A stretch of 7,534 nt of DNA from Synechococcales cyanobacterium PMM_0085 (GCA_949127705.1 CASBQJ010000308.1:1-7534); one strand, 5' to 3'; shown: positions 1 through 6,642, counted from the stretch's first letter. Made by a program: numbers and translations. Notes: generated from the sequence alone by a model not told the origin.

Positions 1-2054
1 CCATTGCGGGGCTGAGCAACATCTGGTTTCACTGCGGGCTGGCTACCCTGGCGCTAATTTTCCCCGGACGCGCCATGATTGTGGACGGCTGGCGAGGGGT
101 GCGGCGCAATGCTCCCAATATGAATACGCTGGTGAGTTTGGGGACGCTGACGGCCTACACCACCAGCCTAGTGGCGCTGCTATTGCCGCGCTTGGGCTGG
201 GAATGCTTCTTTGATGAACCGGTGATGCTGGTCGGCTTTATTTTGCTGGGGCGCACCCTCGAACAGCAGGCGCGTAGCCGAGCTGCCGCGTCGTTGCAGT
301 CACTGTTGGCGCTGCAACCCGCGATCGCCAAGCGGTTCGCTCCAGATCAGATTAGCGCTGAATTCAGTCCAGCTCAGCTCAATCTGGTTAAAACCGTTGA
401 ATTGCCGACGGCTCAAGTTACCGTTGGCGACTGGTTGCAGGTGCTGCCGGGTGAAAAAATCCCCGTCGATGGCGAAATTATTCTGGGTCAAACCACGGTC
501 GATGAGTCGATGCTAACCGGGGAAGCCACGCCCGTCCTCAAGCAGCCGGGAGAGTTTGTCGCAGCAGGAACGCTGAACCAAACGGGGGCGATCGCATTGC
601 GAGCCACCCGCACCGGGAAAGACACCACCCTGGCTCAAATCATTGCGTTAGTCGAAACGGCGCAAACCCGTAAAGCCCCCATTCAAGGGCTAGCCGATAC
701 GGTTGCCGGATACTTTACCTACGGCGTTTTGGCGATCGCCTTACTCACGTTTGGGTTCTGGTATTTTGTGGGAACGCCGCTGTGGGGGGCAGAAATCGGC
801 AACCTCAGTGTGGGCATAGGGAGTGCCGGGATGGGGCATATGTCCCATATGGCTGCTGCCCATGCTGCCCCTAATCTAGCTCCATCGCCGCTGCTGCTGA
901 GCCTGAAGCTGGCGATCGCCGTCCTGGTAATTGCCTGCCCCTGCGCGCTAGGATTAGCCACACCTACCGCAATTTTGGTTGGCTCGGGGGTAGGAGCCGA
1001 GCGCGGCCTGCTGATTCGCGGTGGCGATGTCTTAGAAAAAGTGCATCAACTGCAAACCGTTGTCTTCGACAAAACCGGAACGCTGACCACCGGGCAGCCC
1101 AGCATCACAGACTGTGTGCCGTTGGGGGCAACGCGATCGGCTAGCGAACTGCTGCAACTAGCCGCCACGGTTGAGAGCGGCACCAATCATCCGCTAGCGT
1201 CGGCCATTCGCCACCAGGCTCAGCAGCAAAATCTGCCGTTATTAGCCGCCGAAGCGTTTGTGACCGAGGCGGGGATGGGCGTGTCGGCTCAGGTCGATGG
1301 CCAACTGATTTTGGTGGGCACCCCGCCGTGGCTGGCTCGCCAGGGTGTCAGCATCCCAGCCGATGCTCAGAGTCAGGCCGATGCTCTGGCCGCTACGGGC
1401 AAAACGGTGATTTATGTGGCGGCGGGCGCGGCACTAGTCGGCATCATTGCCGCCCAAGATACCCTCCGTCCCGATGCGGCGCTGACCGTAATGCACCTGC
1501 GGCAGATGGGCATGAAGCTGGTGCTGCTGACGGGCGATCATCCCTTAGCGGCTGATGCGATCGCCCGTCCTCTCGGATTTGCGCCCGCAGACATTCAGGC
1601 GGGGGTGTCGCCCCAGGGCAAGGTAGACGCGATCGCCCAGCTGCATGCAGCCGGAACACCGCAGCAGCAGGTCGTAGCGATGATCGGCGATGGGATTAAC
1701 GATGCACCCGCCTTGGCCGCCGCCGATGTTAGCCTATCGCTGCACTCCGGTACCGATGCGGCAATTGAGGCATCGGACATTGTATTAATGCGCGATCGCC
1801 TCACCGATGTCGTCGAAGCCATTTACCTCAGCCGCGCTATTTTCAACAAAATTCGCCAAAACCTGTTTTGGGCATTTGCCTACAACGTCCTCGGCATCCC
1901 CATTGCGGCTGGCGTTTTGCTGCCCTCCTTTGGCATTTTGCTCAACCCCTCTGCCGCCGGAGCCTTGATGGCGCTCAGCTCCGTCAGCGTTTTGACCAAC
2001 TCGCTGCTGCTGCGCCGGACGCCCCAGCGCCTAGACCTTCAGCCCTTGAACTAG
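1..2054 (+). CDS. ctaA: Copper-transporting P1B-type ATPase CtaA, 3' part (start outside window)
   Basis: This membrane pump hydrolyses ATP to move Cu(I); in cyanobacteria CtaA feeds copper towards PacS, plastocyanin and cytochrome oxidase. The reading frame is open from base 3, so the ATG at 75 is an internal methionine and the N-terminal metal-binding domain lies upstream of the window. Visible in order: actuator-domain TGEA (516-527), a membrane CPC metal site (936-944), the phosphorylated aspartate in DKTGTLT (1068-1088), the HP nucleotide-binding motif (1188-1193), GDGINDAP (1686-1709), then the last two membrane helices with the YN and MxxSS motifs of Cu(I) pumps. The segment FFDEPVML near 210-231 and TGEA in place of the usual TGES agree with CtaA rather than PacS, as I recall those sequences. 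A Met/His-rich loop (831-863) precedes the CPC helix. The gene ends at TAG 2052-2054. The family is certain; choosing CtaA over PacS is likely but not proven. Confidence 0.94.
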   Translation, partial: IAGLSNIWFHCGLATLALIFPGRAMIVDGWRGVRRNAPNMNTLVSLGTLTAYTTSLVALLLPRLGWECFFDEPVMLVGFILLGRTLEQQARSRAAASLQSLLALQPAIAKRFAPDQISAEFSPAQLNLVKTVELPTAQVTVGDWLQVLPGEKIPVDGEIILGQTTVDESMLTGEATPVLKQPGEFVAAGTLNQTGAIALRATRTGKDTTLAQIIALVETAQTRKAPIQGLADTVAGYFTYGVLAIALLTFGFWYFVGTPLWGAEIGNLSVGIGSAGMGHMSHMAAAHAAPNLAPSPLLLSLKLAIAVLVIACPCALGLATPTAILVGSGVGAERGLLIRGGDVLEKVHQLQTVVFDKTGTLTTGQPSITDCVPLGATRSASELLQLAATVESGTNHPLASAIRHQAQQQNLPLLAAEAFVTEAGMGVSAQVDGQLILVGTPPWLARQGVSIPADAQSQADALAATGKTVIYVAAGAALVGIIAAQDTLRPDAALTVMHLRQMGMKLVLLTGDHPLAADAIARPLGFAPADIQAGVSPQGKVDAIAQLHAAGTPQQQVVAMIGDGINDAPALAAADVSLSLHSGTDAAIEASDIVLMRDRLTDVVEAIYLSRAIFNKIRQNLFWAFAYNVLGIPIAAGVLLPSFGILLNPSAAGALMALSSVSVLTNSLLLRRTPQRLDLQPLN

Positions 2055-2382
2055 CAATAGCTATTTTGGATCCAGAGGTTTTCCAACGCTCTAAAGCGCA
2101 CTGACAAGTCTCATTTCACAGCTATTGACAAGATAAAAATTGATTAGAGAGAGCCATTTTTTTGACCTTTCTTTAAACTCTACGGGTACAAACAGATTTC
2201 ATTCTGCTTTAGAGTAGGTACACTAGGTTAAGCTTTCAGATGGAAGTCAATTCAGCTTCTAGAAAAGGTCATGCGCTCACCTCTTTGCCCCAACTTGCTT
2301 TGAGTGCGATCGCCTGGTTTTCTCAACCTCAGCAGTTTTGCTGTTGATTGCACCATCTAGCCATTGCACTATTAGTTGTCAC
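2055..2382. other. Gene-free stretch between ctaA and the FHA gene
   Basis: These 328 bp are richer in A and T than the flanking genes and contain no credible coding frame. A 10-bp palindrome, AATAGCTATT (2056-2065), lies just after the ctaA stop, but it has no loop or T run, so I do not call a terminator. TTGACA at 2125, TTGACC at 2162 and TACACT at 2219 resemble single promoter hexamers, yet none forms a well-spaced -35/-10 pair. The FHA-gene promoter is presumably here but cannot be pinpointed. One GCGATCGC motif lies near 2306. Confidence 0.5.
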
Positions 2383-2871
2383 ATGTCAGGACCGCACTAC
2401 AACCATTTGCTGATTATCGAAGACAATAAGGGACGGCGTGAATACACGTTAGATGGCGCAGTGTACTCCATCGGCAGAGATCCCAAATGTGACATCCGCC
2501 TCATTTCCCAGTTTGTCTCTCGCCGGCACGCAACGCTGGTGCAATTGCCCAATGAAGATGGCAGTCACTACTATCGGATTGTCGATGGTAACCTCAAAGG
2601 CAAGCCTAGCGCCAACGGTTTGCTGATCAATGGCCGCAAGCTGCAAGCCCACGACTTGGCAGACGAAGACAAGGTCGTCTTTGGCCCACAGGTTCATGCG
2701 CTGTACTACCTGCTCAAGCGCGATGCTGTATCAACCGTTCCGCCCGATGAGTTCGACATTACGCTGATTAGCCCCAATATGGTGGGTGATCCCGAAGATG
2801 AAGACTATGAAGATTTTGAAGCCACTACAGAACTAGATGAAGCGGATGACTTGGACGATCCCTTCAGCTAA
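2383..2871 (+). CDS. FHA-domain protein (phospho-threonine binding)
   Basis: This is a 162-residue cytoplasmic protein consisting almost entirely of one forkhead-associated domain. FHA domains bind phospho-threonine peptides, usually downstream of Ser/Thr kinases. The signature residues are present: YSIGRDPKCDI (from about residue 27), VSRRHATL (about 46), and ANGLLINGRKL (about 76), which supply the conserved Arg, the Ser-x-x-His turn and the Asn. The last 35 or so residues form a strongly acidic, probably disordered tail rich in Asp and Glu. There is no membrane segment and no second domain. I chose the ATG at 2383 because the conserved part begins right after it; a TTG at 2338 would add 15 poorly conserved residues. 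I see no clear Shine-Dalgarno sequence. The stop at 2869-2871 overlaps the convergent mnmD stop. The binding partner and pathway are unknown. Confidence 0.88.
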   Translation: MSGPHYNHLLIIEDNKGRREYTLDGAVYSIGRDPKCDIRLISQFVSRRHATLVQLPNEDGSHYYRIVDGNLKGKPSANGLLINGRKLQAHDLADEDKVVFGPQVHALYYLLKRDAVSTVPPDEFDITLISPNMVGDPEDEDYEDFEATTELDEADDLDDPFS

Positions 2872-3788
2872 TCATCGCCTTCATCAATCCCCCAACGCCG
2901 TCGCCAGCTAGAGGTAGACTCCCAGCCGCAGTTCTGCTGCTCGTGTTGATGCCGCAGTTGGATTAGCTCGGCTGGGTCGCTTAAATCTGGGTCGCGATAT
3001 GGGACGGCTGCTCTAGTGTTTAGGTGTTCCTGTTCCATGAGGGAGAGGGGATGTAGCGATTGCTCAGCCAGTTTCTCAGCCAGTTTCTCAGGCTGGGGTT
3101 CAGCCAGTACCCCAACTGTCCCCTGGGACCATTCGCGGGGACGGTGGGATGGGTCGAGTCGAATGGTGCCAATCTGTAGCCCTGCTGCTTGCATCGCCGT
3201 GCGCACCGCCGCCGATCGCGAGTATGTGGCTAGGGTGCCATGGGTAGCCAAACAGCGCACTACCTGAGCAAAAAACTCAACCGTCCACAGCTGCGGACAG
3301 CGTCGGGGCGAAAAGGGATCAAAAAAGATGGCGTCGGCTTGAAAGCCAGTTTGAGCCAGATGTTGAATCGTCTGACGGGCATCGCCAATCAGTAGGGTTG
3401 CTTGCAGCAGGGGTGTTGTATGTCGGTGGTTGAGGGCGATCGCCTCCAATGACGTCTGCACCTCTGGCGACCAGCTAGCCAACAGGTCGGGGGCGATCGC
3501 CGCAAGCGGCACCGTCTCATCTAGCTCTAGCCCGTAAAGCTCGACCCGACAGCCGGGATTGGCCGCCCAAATTGTTTCTAACGCTGCTGCCGTGTTATAT
3601 CCCAGACCGTAGCAAATATCCAGCAACCGCAGATCACCGCACTGCGATCGCTGCGCCAGCCCTGTCACCTGAGCAAATTTGGTAAAGGCTTCTGCCTTGG
3701 CTCCGGCTTGGCTGTGAAACGCCTCCCCAAACTCTGCCGAAAAGAAGGTAAACGAACCATCGTCAGTCAGATGTGGCGTCCAGCTCAT
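2868..3788 (-). CDS. mnmD: MnmD-type tRNA wobble-uridine (mnm5s2U34) methyltransferase
   Basis: The product is a SAM-dependent methyltransferase of the MnmC N-domain (DUF752) family. MnmD converts 5-aminomethyl-2-thiouridine at tRNA position 34 to the methylaminomethyl form. The N-terminus (LTDDGSFTFFSAEFGEAFHS) matches the family's TxDGSxTxxSxxFGExxHS opening. Next come SAM motif I, DICYGLGYNT (from residue 57), GDAR (about 135), and the active-site stretch DAIFFDPFSP (about 152), followed by PQLW and TYSRSAAVR. The FAD oxidase half of E. coli MnmC is absent, as in other stand-alone MnmD proteins. I start at the ATG at 3788 (306 aa): the frame extends to 3860, but that part encodes a phenylalanine/leucine/cysteine run out of a terminator-like stem and T tract. 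The C-terminal region carries a small repeat (KLAEKLAEQ). No Shine-Dalgarno sequence is evident. It is separated from the anti-sigma gene by a probable terminator, so it likely has its own promoter. Confidence 0.85.
   Translation of the reverse strand: MSWTPHLTDDGSFTFFSAEFGEAFHSQAGAKAEAFTKFAQVTGLAQRSQCGDLRLLDICYGLGYNTAAALETIWAANPGCRVELYGLELDETVPLAAIAPDLLASWSPEVQTSLEAIALNHRHTTPLLQATLLIGDARQTIQHLAQTGFQADAIFFDPFSPRRCPQLWTVEFFAQVVRCLATHGTLATYSRSAAVRTAMQAAGLQIGTIRLDPSHRPREWSQGTVGVLAEPQPEKLAEKLAEQSLHPLSLMEQEHLNTRAAVPYRDPDLSDPAELIQLRHQHEQQNCGWESTSSWRRRWGIDEGDD
3063..3086. repeat. 12-bp tandem duplication inside mnmD
   Basis: Two exact adjacent copies of CTCAGCCAGTTT occupy 3063-3074 and 3075-3086, with a further partial copy (CAGCCAGT) at 3101. 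The duplication is in frame and yields the KLAEKLAE segment between the catalytic domain and the C-terminal tail. It is likely a neutral linker expansion by replication slippage. Confidence 0.8.
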
Positions 3789-3792
3789 GGAG

Positions 3793-3824
3793 AAAAATAG
3801 GCAAAAAAATAGGCAAAAAAATAG
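3793..3824. repeat. 12-bp tandem repeat (A-rich), 2.7 copies
   Basis: The unit AAAAATAGGCAA occurs at 3793-3804 and 3805-3816, with a partial copy AAAAATAG at 3817-3824. It lies directly upstream of the preferred mnmD ATG, and its last copy merges with one arm of the terminator-like stem. Slippage of the T tract of that terminator would explain it. Confidence 0.8.
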
Positions 3825-3867
3825 AGTTGAGGAGGCATCCCAGAGCGGGCGCGGCATCAACTCTATT
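3815..3867 (-). terminator. Terminator-like hairpin between the anti-sigma gene and mnmD
   Basis: On the minus strand an 11-bp perfect inverted repeat (AATAGAGTTGA at 3857-3867, TCAACTCTATT at 3820-3830) encloses a 26-nt GC-rich loop and runs straight into seven T residues (A run at 3815-3821 on the plus strand). It begins about 30 bp after the anti-sigma stop and ends before the preferred mnmD ATG. The position and T run fit an intrinsic terminator of the anti-sigma transcript. The stem is AT-rich and the loop long, so efficiency is uncertain. Confidence 0.6.
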
Positions 3868-3899
3868 CTAGGAGTCTCTTCTAGGAGGTAGCGGGTCGC

Positions 3900-4406
3900 T
3901 CAACGATCTGTAGTCTTGGTGCGGAGTTTGTTGAGGGCACCATTAAACGGAGCTTGAGCTGGCAACGGAGCATTCATTTGAGACACATCGGGGATTTCCA
4001 TAATGGGGCGATCGAGAGCCACCATTAGCCCAGTCCCTGCGGGCAGAGGCTGTTCAGGAGTTTCGGCTAACTTTTGAAAATGGGAGGTAGTTGCAGGAAT
4101 CATTACCGTTGACAGTGCCCCCACCATCAGAGCAGCGATCGCCGCCCCGCCCCAAACGGCTGTCCGGCGCGGTTTGCGATCTAGTGACGACAATACGCCC
4201 TGCACCGTTTGCTCAACGGGTCGCTCGGCCACAGGCAGAGGCATCGTTCGCAGCCCCTGACGCAACCGCAACAGCCGCGCATAGAGCTGCTGCACCGTTG
4301 AGTCATTGGCTAGCCAATCTTCCACCTGACGGCGTTCTGCTGGGGTGACTTCACCATCTAGATACGCACTCAATAATTCAAAGCGATCGCGTTTCAAGTT
4401 GTCCAT
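3900..4406 (-). CDS. Membrane anti-sigma factor, probable partner of the upstream ECF sigma
   Basis: The product is 168 aa. Residues 8-54 (FELLSAYLDGEVTPAERRQVEDWL...) match the cytoplasmic anti-sigma domain fold, but the usual HxxxC...CxxC zinc ligands are absent: the CxxC position reads NDSTVQQ. A single membrane helix follows at about 83-103 (AVWGGAAIAALMVGALSTVMI), then a roughly 65-residue extracytoplasmic tail rich in Pro. This layout is that of a one-pass anti-sigma that holds an ECF sigma at the membrane until a signal releases it. It lies downstream of the sigma gene on the same strand, the arrangement I recall for SigG and its partner (called SapG, slr1546, in Synechocystis). I start at ATG 4406, where family-like sequence begins (MDNLKRDRFELL); the frame extends to ATG 4517, adding 37 unlike residues. 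The pairing is inferred from adjacency. Confidence 0.8.
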   Translation of the reverse strand: MDNLKRDRFELLSAYLDGEVTPAERRQVEDWLANDSTVQQLYARLLRLRQGLRTMPLPVAERPVEQTVQGVLSSLDRKPRRTAVWGGAAIAALMVGALSTVMIPATTSHFQKLAETPEQPLPAGTGLMVALDRPIMEIPDVSQMNAPLPAQAPFNGALNKLRTKTTDR

Positions 4407-4847
4407 GCTGTCCACAAGACCGTCTACAGGGGAAGGGTTAATACTGTTTTTAGCGCATCTAGCGTTCGGTGGCACGCGCCTGGAGTGGTGACCAGGATTA
4501 AAATTCGGCATCATCATTAAACTGAATCTACGACTCAGACTCTAAAAGGCCACTAGTTTAGATCAAGTGAGTTCATGAGCAGTGTCCAAGCAGCTCGGGT
4601 TAGATGCTGCAAAAACCGACGCTACAAAAACTATAGTCAGAATTGCCAAATTCTCCAGTCACTCGCATCACACCTGCACCACCTTATCCCTGAAAGCCTA
4701 ACGTAGACTCAAAAGACCTAAACCTTAGTATGTCCTAACGGGTTCATCTCAATCATCTCCAGTCCATCGACTCCAACCGATCGACCTGTACGATTTTGAA
4801 TAGTCCCTCTAATGTACCTACCAAGTCAGATGTCTAGTCTAACGGCT
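4407..4847. other. Gap between sigG and the anti-sigma gene
   Basis: These 441 bp (330 bp if the longer anti-sigma frame is used) are unexpectedly long for a sigma/anti-sigma pair. I see no separate gene. Minor inverted repeats exist: CCTGG/CCAGG around 4480-4497 and GCAGC/GCTGC around 4590-4610. Neither is followed by a T run on the minus strand. A promoter for the anti-sigma gene or a long untranslated leader is possible, but I cannot identify either. Confidence 0.4.
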
Positions 4848-5561
4848 TTAGCTATCTAAATAACTCTGAAGCTGCGATTGCAGCCGCTGCCGTGCTCTGG
4901 CAATGCGAGATTTGACGGTTCCTAACGACACACCCGTTAATTCAGCAATTTCCTCATACGCCATTCCTTCAATTTCTCGCAACACAATGGTGGTACGAAA
5001 GACTTCAGGTAAATCAGCGATCGCTTCTCGTAGCTGCTCATAGAACTCTCGGGTGACCAGATCTTCGGTTGGGCCTGGACCGCCCGATGCAATCTCCCAG
5101 TCCATTTCCCCATCTTCTAAATTGCGGGGTGCATCTAACGATAAGGGAGCACTGACTCGTTTCCGCTTACGCAATTCGTCATAAAACAAATTAGTCGCAA
5201 TTCGGCTGAGCCAGCCCCGAAACTTGACAGGTTCTTGCAACCGCTTGACATTTCGATAAACCCTAATCCAAACTTCTTGGGACAAGTCTGCCCGATCAGA
5301 CCAATCAGGGGCAAGATGATACAGCACCTTTTCCACATGTGACTGATAGCGCCGAATTAACTCTGCAAAGGCAGAGCGCTCTGGGCGGAGACCTGTCTGA
5401 CAGTTCAAAATCAAGTCGTAGTTTGACAGCTTGTCTGCTGCAACTTGCTTTTGTGAACTGCCATCAATGGGTGCAGAGATGGCTGACCAGGGTGCGCAGA
5501 GAGATTCGCTCATGGGCAACGCTTGGCTCTGGGAGATTACATTTCTAGATGACGCTGACAT
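4848..5561 (-). CDS. sigG: ECF-type RNA polymerase sigma factor, SigG family
   Basis: The product is a 237-residue sigma factor with only regions 2 and 4, the ECF layout. Region 2 spans about 62-135 and includes RADLSQEVWIRVYRNVKRL, the -10 recognition helix with FRGWLSRIATNLFYDELRKRKR, and a basic end. A linker rich in acidic residues and Gly-Pro follows. Region 4 spans about 178-230, with LPEVFRTTIVLREIEGMAYEEIAELTG and the recognition helix VSLGTVKSRIARARQRL. The core (KQVAADKLSNYDLIL onward) is as I remember cyanobacterial SigG, which is highly conserved. The frame extends to a GTG at 5627; I prefer ATG 5561 because an AGGA lies 11 nt upstream. ATG 5513 is a second option. The membrane anti-sigma gene downstream implies regulated release. 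The upstream region carries direct and inverted repeats. Confidence 0.93.
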   Translation of the reverse strand: MSASSRNVISQSQALPMSESLCAPWSAISAPIDGSSQKQVAADKLSNYDLILNCQTGLRPERSAFAELIRRYQSHVEKVLYHLAPDWSDRADLSQEVWIRVYRNVKRLQEPVKFRGWLSRIATNLFYDELRKRKRVSAPLSLDAPRNLEDGEMDWEIASGGPGPTEDLVTREFYEQLREAIADLPEVFRTTIVLREIEGMAYEEIAELTGVSLGTVKSRIARARQRLQSQLQSYLDS

Positions 5562-5572
5562 ATTAAGGTTGT

Positions 5573-5576
5573 TCCT
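5573..5576 (-). promoter_or_regulatory. Shine-Dalgarno-like site for sigG
   Basis: AGGA on the minus strand lies 11 nt upstream of ATG 5561. The spacing is slightly long, but neither alternative start (GTG 5627, ATG 5513) has a comparable purine run, so this decides the start call. Confidence 0.4.
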
Positions 5577-5704
5577 ACTGGGATTGCAGAAGGTCGAAGA
5601 GCTGTTGTCGGTTGTGCCGTGTTCCACAGGACGTCACAAATTAAATCAATAGATGAATGAACCGTGGATCCGCAAAATTGAATATGGTTGGCGCAACATC
5701 CCTT

Positions 5705-5753
5705 AGTTCACCAGACCTCAGTTCACCAGACCTAAGTTCACCAGAGTTCACAG
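5705..5753. repeat. 15-bp direct repeats upstream of sigG
   Basis: AGTTCACCAGACCT plus one variable base is repeated at 5705-5719 and 5720-5734, followed by a truncated copy AGTTCACCAG (5735-5744) and a degenerate AGTTCACAG (5745-5753). On the sigG sense strand the core reads TGGTGAACT. The array lies about 145-190 bp upstream of the preferred sigG start. It could be a regulator-binding array or a slippage product. There are no spacers, so it is not CRISPR. Confidence 0.85.
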
Positions 5754-5793
5754 GTCGAAGGCGATCGCTCTGGACGTCACGCTACACGAAGTA

Positions 5794-5841
5794 ATACACC
5801 CTAAGCACTATGAGTGTATCTTGCTAGACTCGACGGTCTAG
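5794..5841. promoter_or_regulatory. Two inverted repeats in the sigG upstream region
   Basis: ATACAC (5794-5799) pairs with GTGTAT (5814-5819) across 14 nt, and CTAGAC (5824-5829) pairs with GTCTAG (5836-5841) across 6 nt. Both lie 230-280 bp upstream of sigG in a stretch with no coding frame. The second could be an operator for a dimeric regulator. These are six-base arms, so chance cannot be excluded. Confidence 0.3.
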
Positions 5842-5874
5842 TCTACCTATGGGACGGTTTAAAATCTGCACATA

Positions 5875-5942
5875 CCCTCGACACAAAAGCGCGCGGCAAA
5901 TTACATAGAGACGCGATTAATCGCGTCTCTACGAATCGAGGG
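5875..5942. repeat. Palindromic element at the 3' end of the DUF2127 gene
   Basis: A perfect 26-bp palindrome (5906-5931; half-site TAGAGACGCGATT) is nested inside a second inverted repeat, CCCTCGA (5875-5881) and TCGAGGG (5936-5942). The inner half-site resembles dispersed palindromic repeats that I recall from several cyanobacterial genomes. The edge of the palindrome supplies the TAG stop of the DUF2127 gene. As RNA it could fold into a strong stem-loop that ends or stabilises the DUF2127 transcript, although no long T run follows. Confidence 0.85.
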
Positions 5943-6408
5943 AAACCACAGCAGATGGGAGCGGCTCAAATACATGCTTGAGCAAGTAGCCGATCACCCC
6001 TACATTGATCAAAAAGATGATCACCCGCTCCCAAGACGCATGATTGACTAATTCATAAATTTCTAAAGGCAGCGGAACCCCTGCCATGAGCAGCATCAGT
6101 ACCCGTGCCCATCGCTTACCATACCAAAAGCCTGTTGTAGCAGTACCCAGTACTACGGCATATCCTCCAGTCCCAAAGGAAATCATCCGCAGGCTATGGG
6201 GTTGAAAATGCAAAACAGTGGTCAAAACCCAATCGGCCAGGGTAAATTCTTCGTCTAACAAATAGTTTTGGGCGATCGCCATCAGCCCTTCATAATTGCG
6301 CCAGCTAAGGGCAGACACCAGGCTCACGGTTGTGAGTACCAACACCCCTATGCCTTTGTACGCAACAATAACCTTCAGACTAACGGGACGCTGAGTTTGG
6401 ATGGTCAT
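5929..6408 (-). CDS. DUF2127-family small membrane protein
   Basis: The product is a 159-residue integral membrane protein of unknown function. Four hydrophobic segments are visible at about residues 13-34, 77-97, 99-121 and 128-147, with a hydrophilic loop (38-60) after the first. The block GFWYGKRWARVLMLLMAGVPLPLEIYELVNH followed by a final helix (LINVGVIGYLL) is the conserved core of DUF2127. The opening SLKVIVAYKGI also fits, as this family starts with a basic residue, AxYK and then a helix. The start at ATG 6408 is the first in frame and gives family-like length; no Shine-Dalgarno is seen. The last residues (VVSLDS) and the TAG stop run into the edge of a palindromic repeat, so the C-terminus may have been reset by that element. 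No functional link to sigG, 370 bp downstream, is apparent. Confidence 0.85.
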   Translation of the reverse strand: MTIQTQRPVSLKVIVAYKGIGVLVLTTVSLVSALSWRNYEGLMAIAQNYLLDEEFTLADWVLTTVLHFQPHSLRMISFGTGGYAVVLGTATTGFWYGKRWARVLMLLMAGVPLPLEIYELVNHASWERVIIFLINVGVIGYLLKHVFEPLPSAVVSLDS

Positions 6409-6507
6409 GGGAAGGCCGATAGGAGACGCAAACAGTAAAAATCAGAGCGATCGGGTGAAAACTGAGCTAAACGGCTCGATTGGCGGCCAAACTCAGCTAA
6501 TAAAGAT

Positions 6508-6548
6508 AATTGTCTGTACTACTCTCTAGCGTGGTAGTACAGACAATT
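6508..6548. repeat. 15-bp-arm inverted repeat (hairpin)
   Basis: AATTGTCTGTACTAC (6508-6522) and its exact reverse complement (6534-6548) flank an 11-nt loop. It lies about 100 bp upstream of the DUF2127 start and 200 bp after the stop of the envelope-protein gene. It may be a dispersed repeat or a terminator for the upstream gene; the minus strand after the stem is only moderately T-rich (ATCTTTATT). Confidence 0.85.
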
Positions 6549-6561
6549 CTATTTATGATTC

Positions 6562-6581
6562 AATTGTAGCGAATTGTAGCG
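6562..6581. repeat. 10-bp tandem duplication
   Basis: AATTGTAGCG is present as two exact adjacent copies, 6562-6571 and 6572-6581. A short TTGAACGG pair with 9-bp period follows at 6591-6607. Confidence 0.8.
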
Positions 6582-6642
6582 AAGAAAATATTGAACGGTT
6601 TGAACGGCGGCTGATTTGTAACGGATGCTAGGGTCGCAAATT

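Noticed and set aside
2125..2224. Promoter for the FHA gene built from TTGACA, TTGACC or TACACT
   Set aside because: None of the hexamers pairs with a second one at 16-18 bp spacing, so I did not call a promoter.
2338..2382. TTG start for the FHA protein
   Set aside because: It adds 15 residues not expected in the family; ATG 2383 lies directly before the conserved domain.
4407..4517. N-terminal extension of the anti-sigma gene from an ATG triplet at 4517
   Set aside because: The added 37 residues are low in family-like sequence, have no Shine-Dalgarno, and precede a better start at 4406. It is not fully excluded.
5562..5627. Extension of sigG to a GTG at 5627
   Set aside because: GTG without a ribosome-binding site; the added residues are rich in Ser and Asn and unlike the conserved SigG opening.
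5705..5753. Possible CRISPR-like array
   Set aside because: The copies are directly adjacent with no spacers and only 15 bp long, and there are no cas genes.
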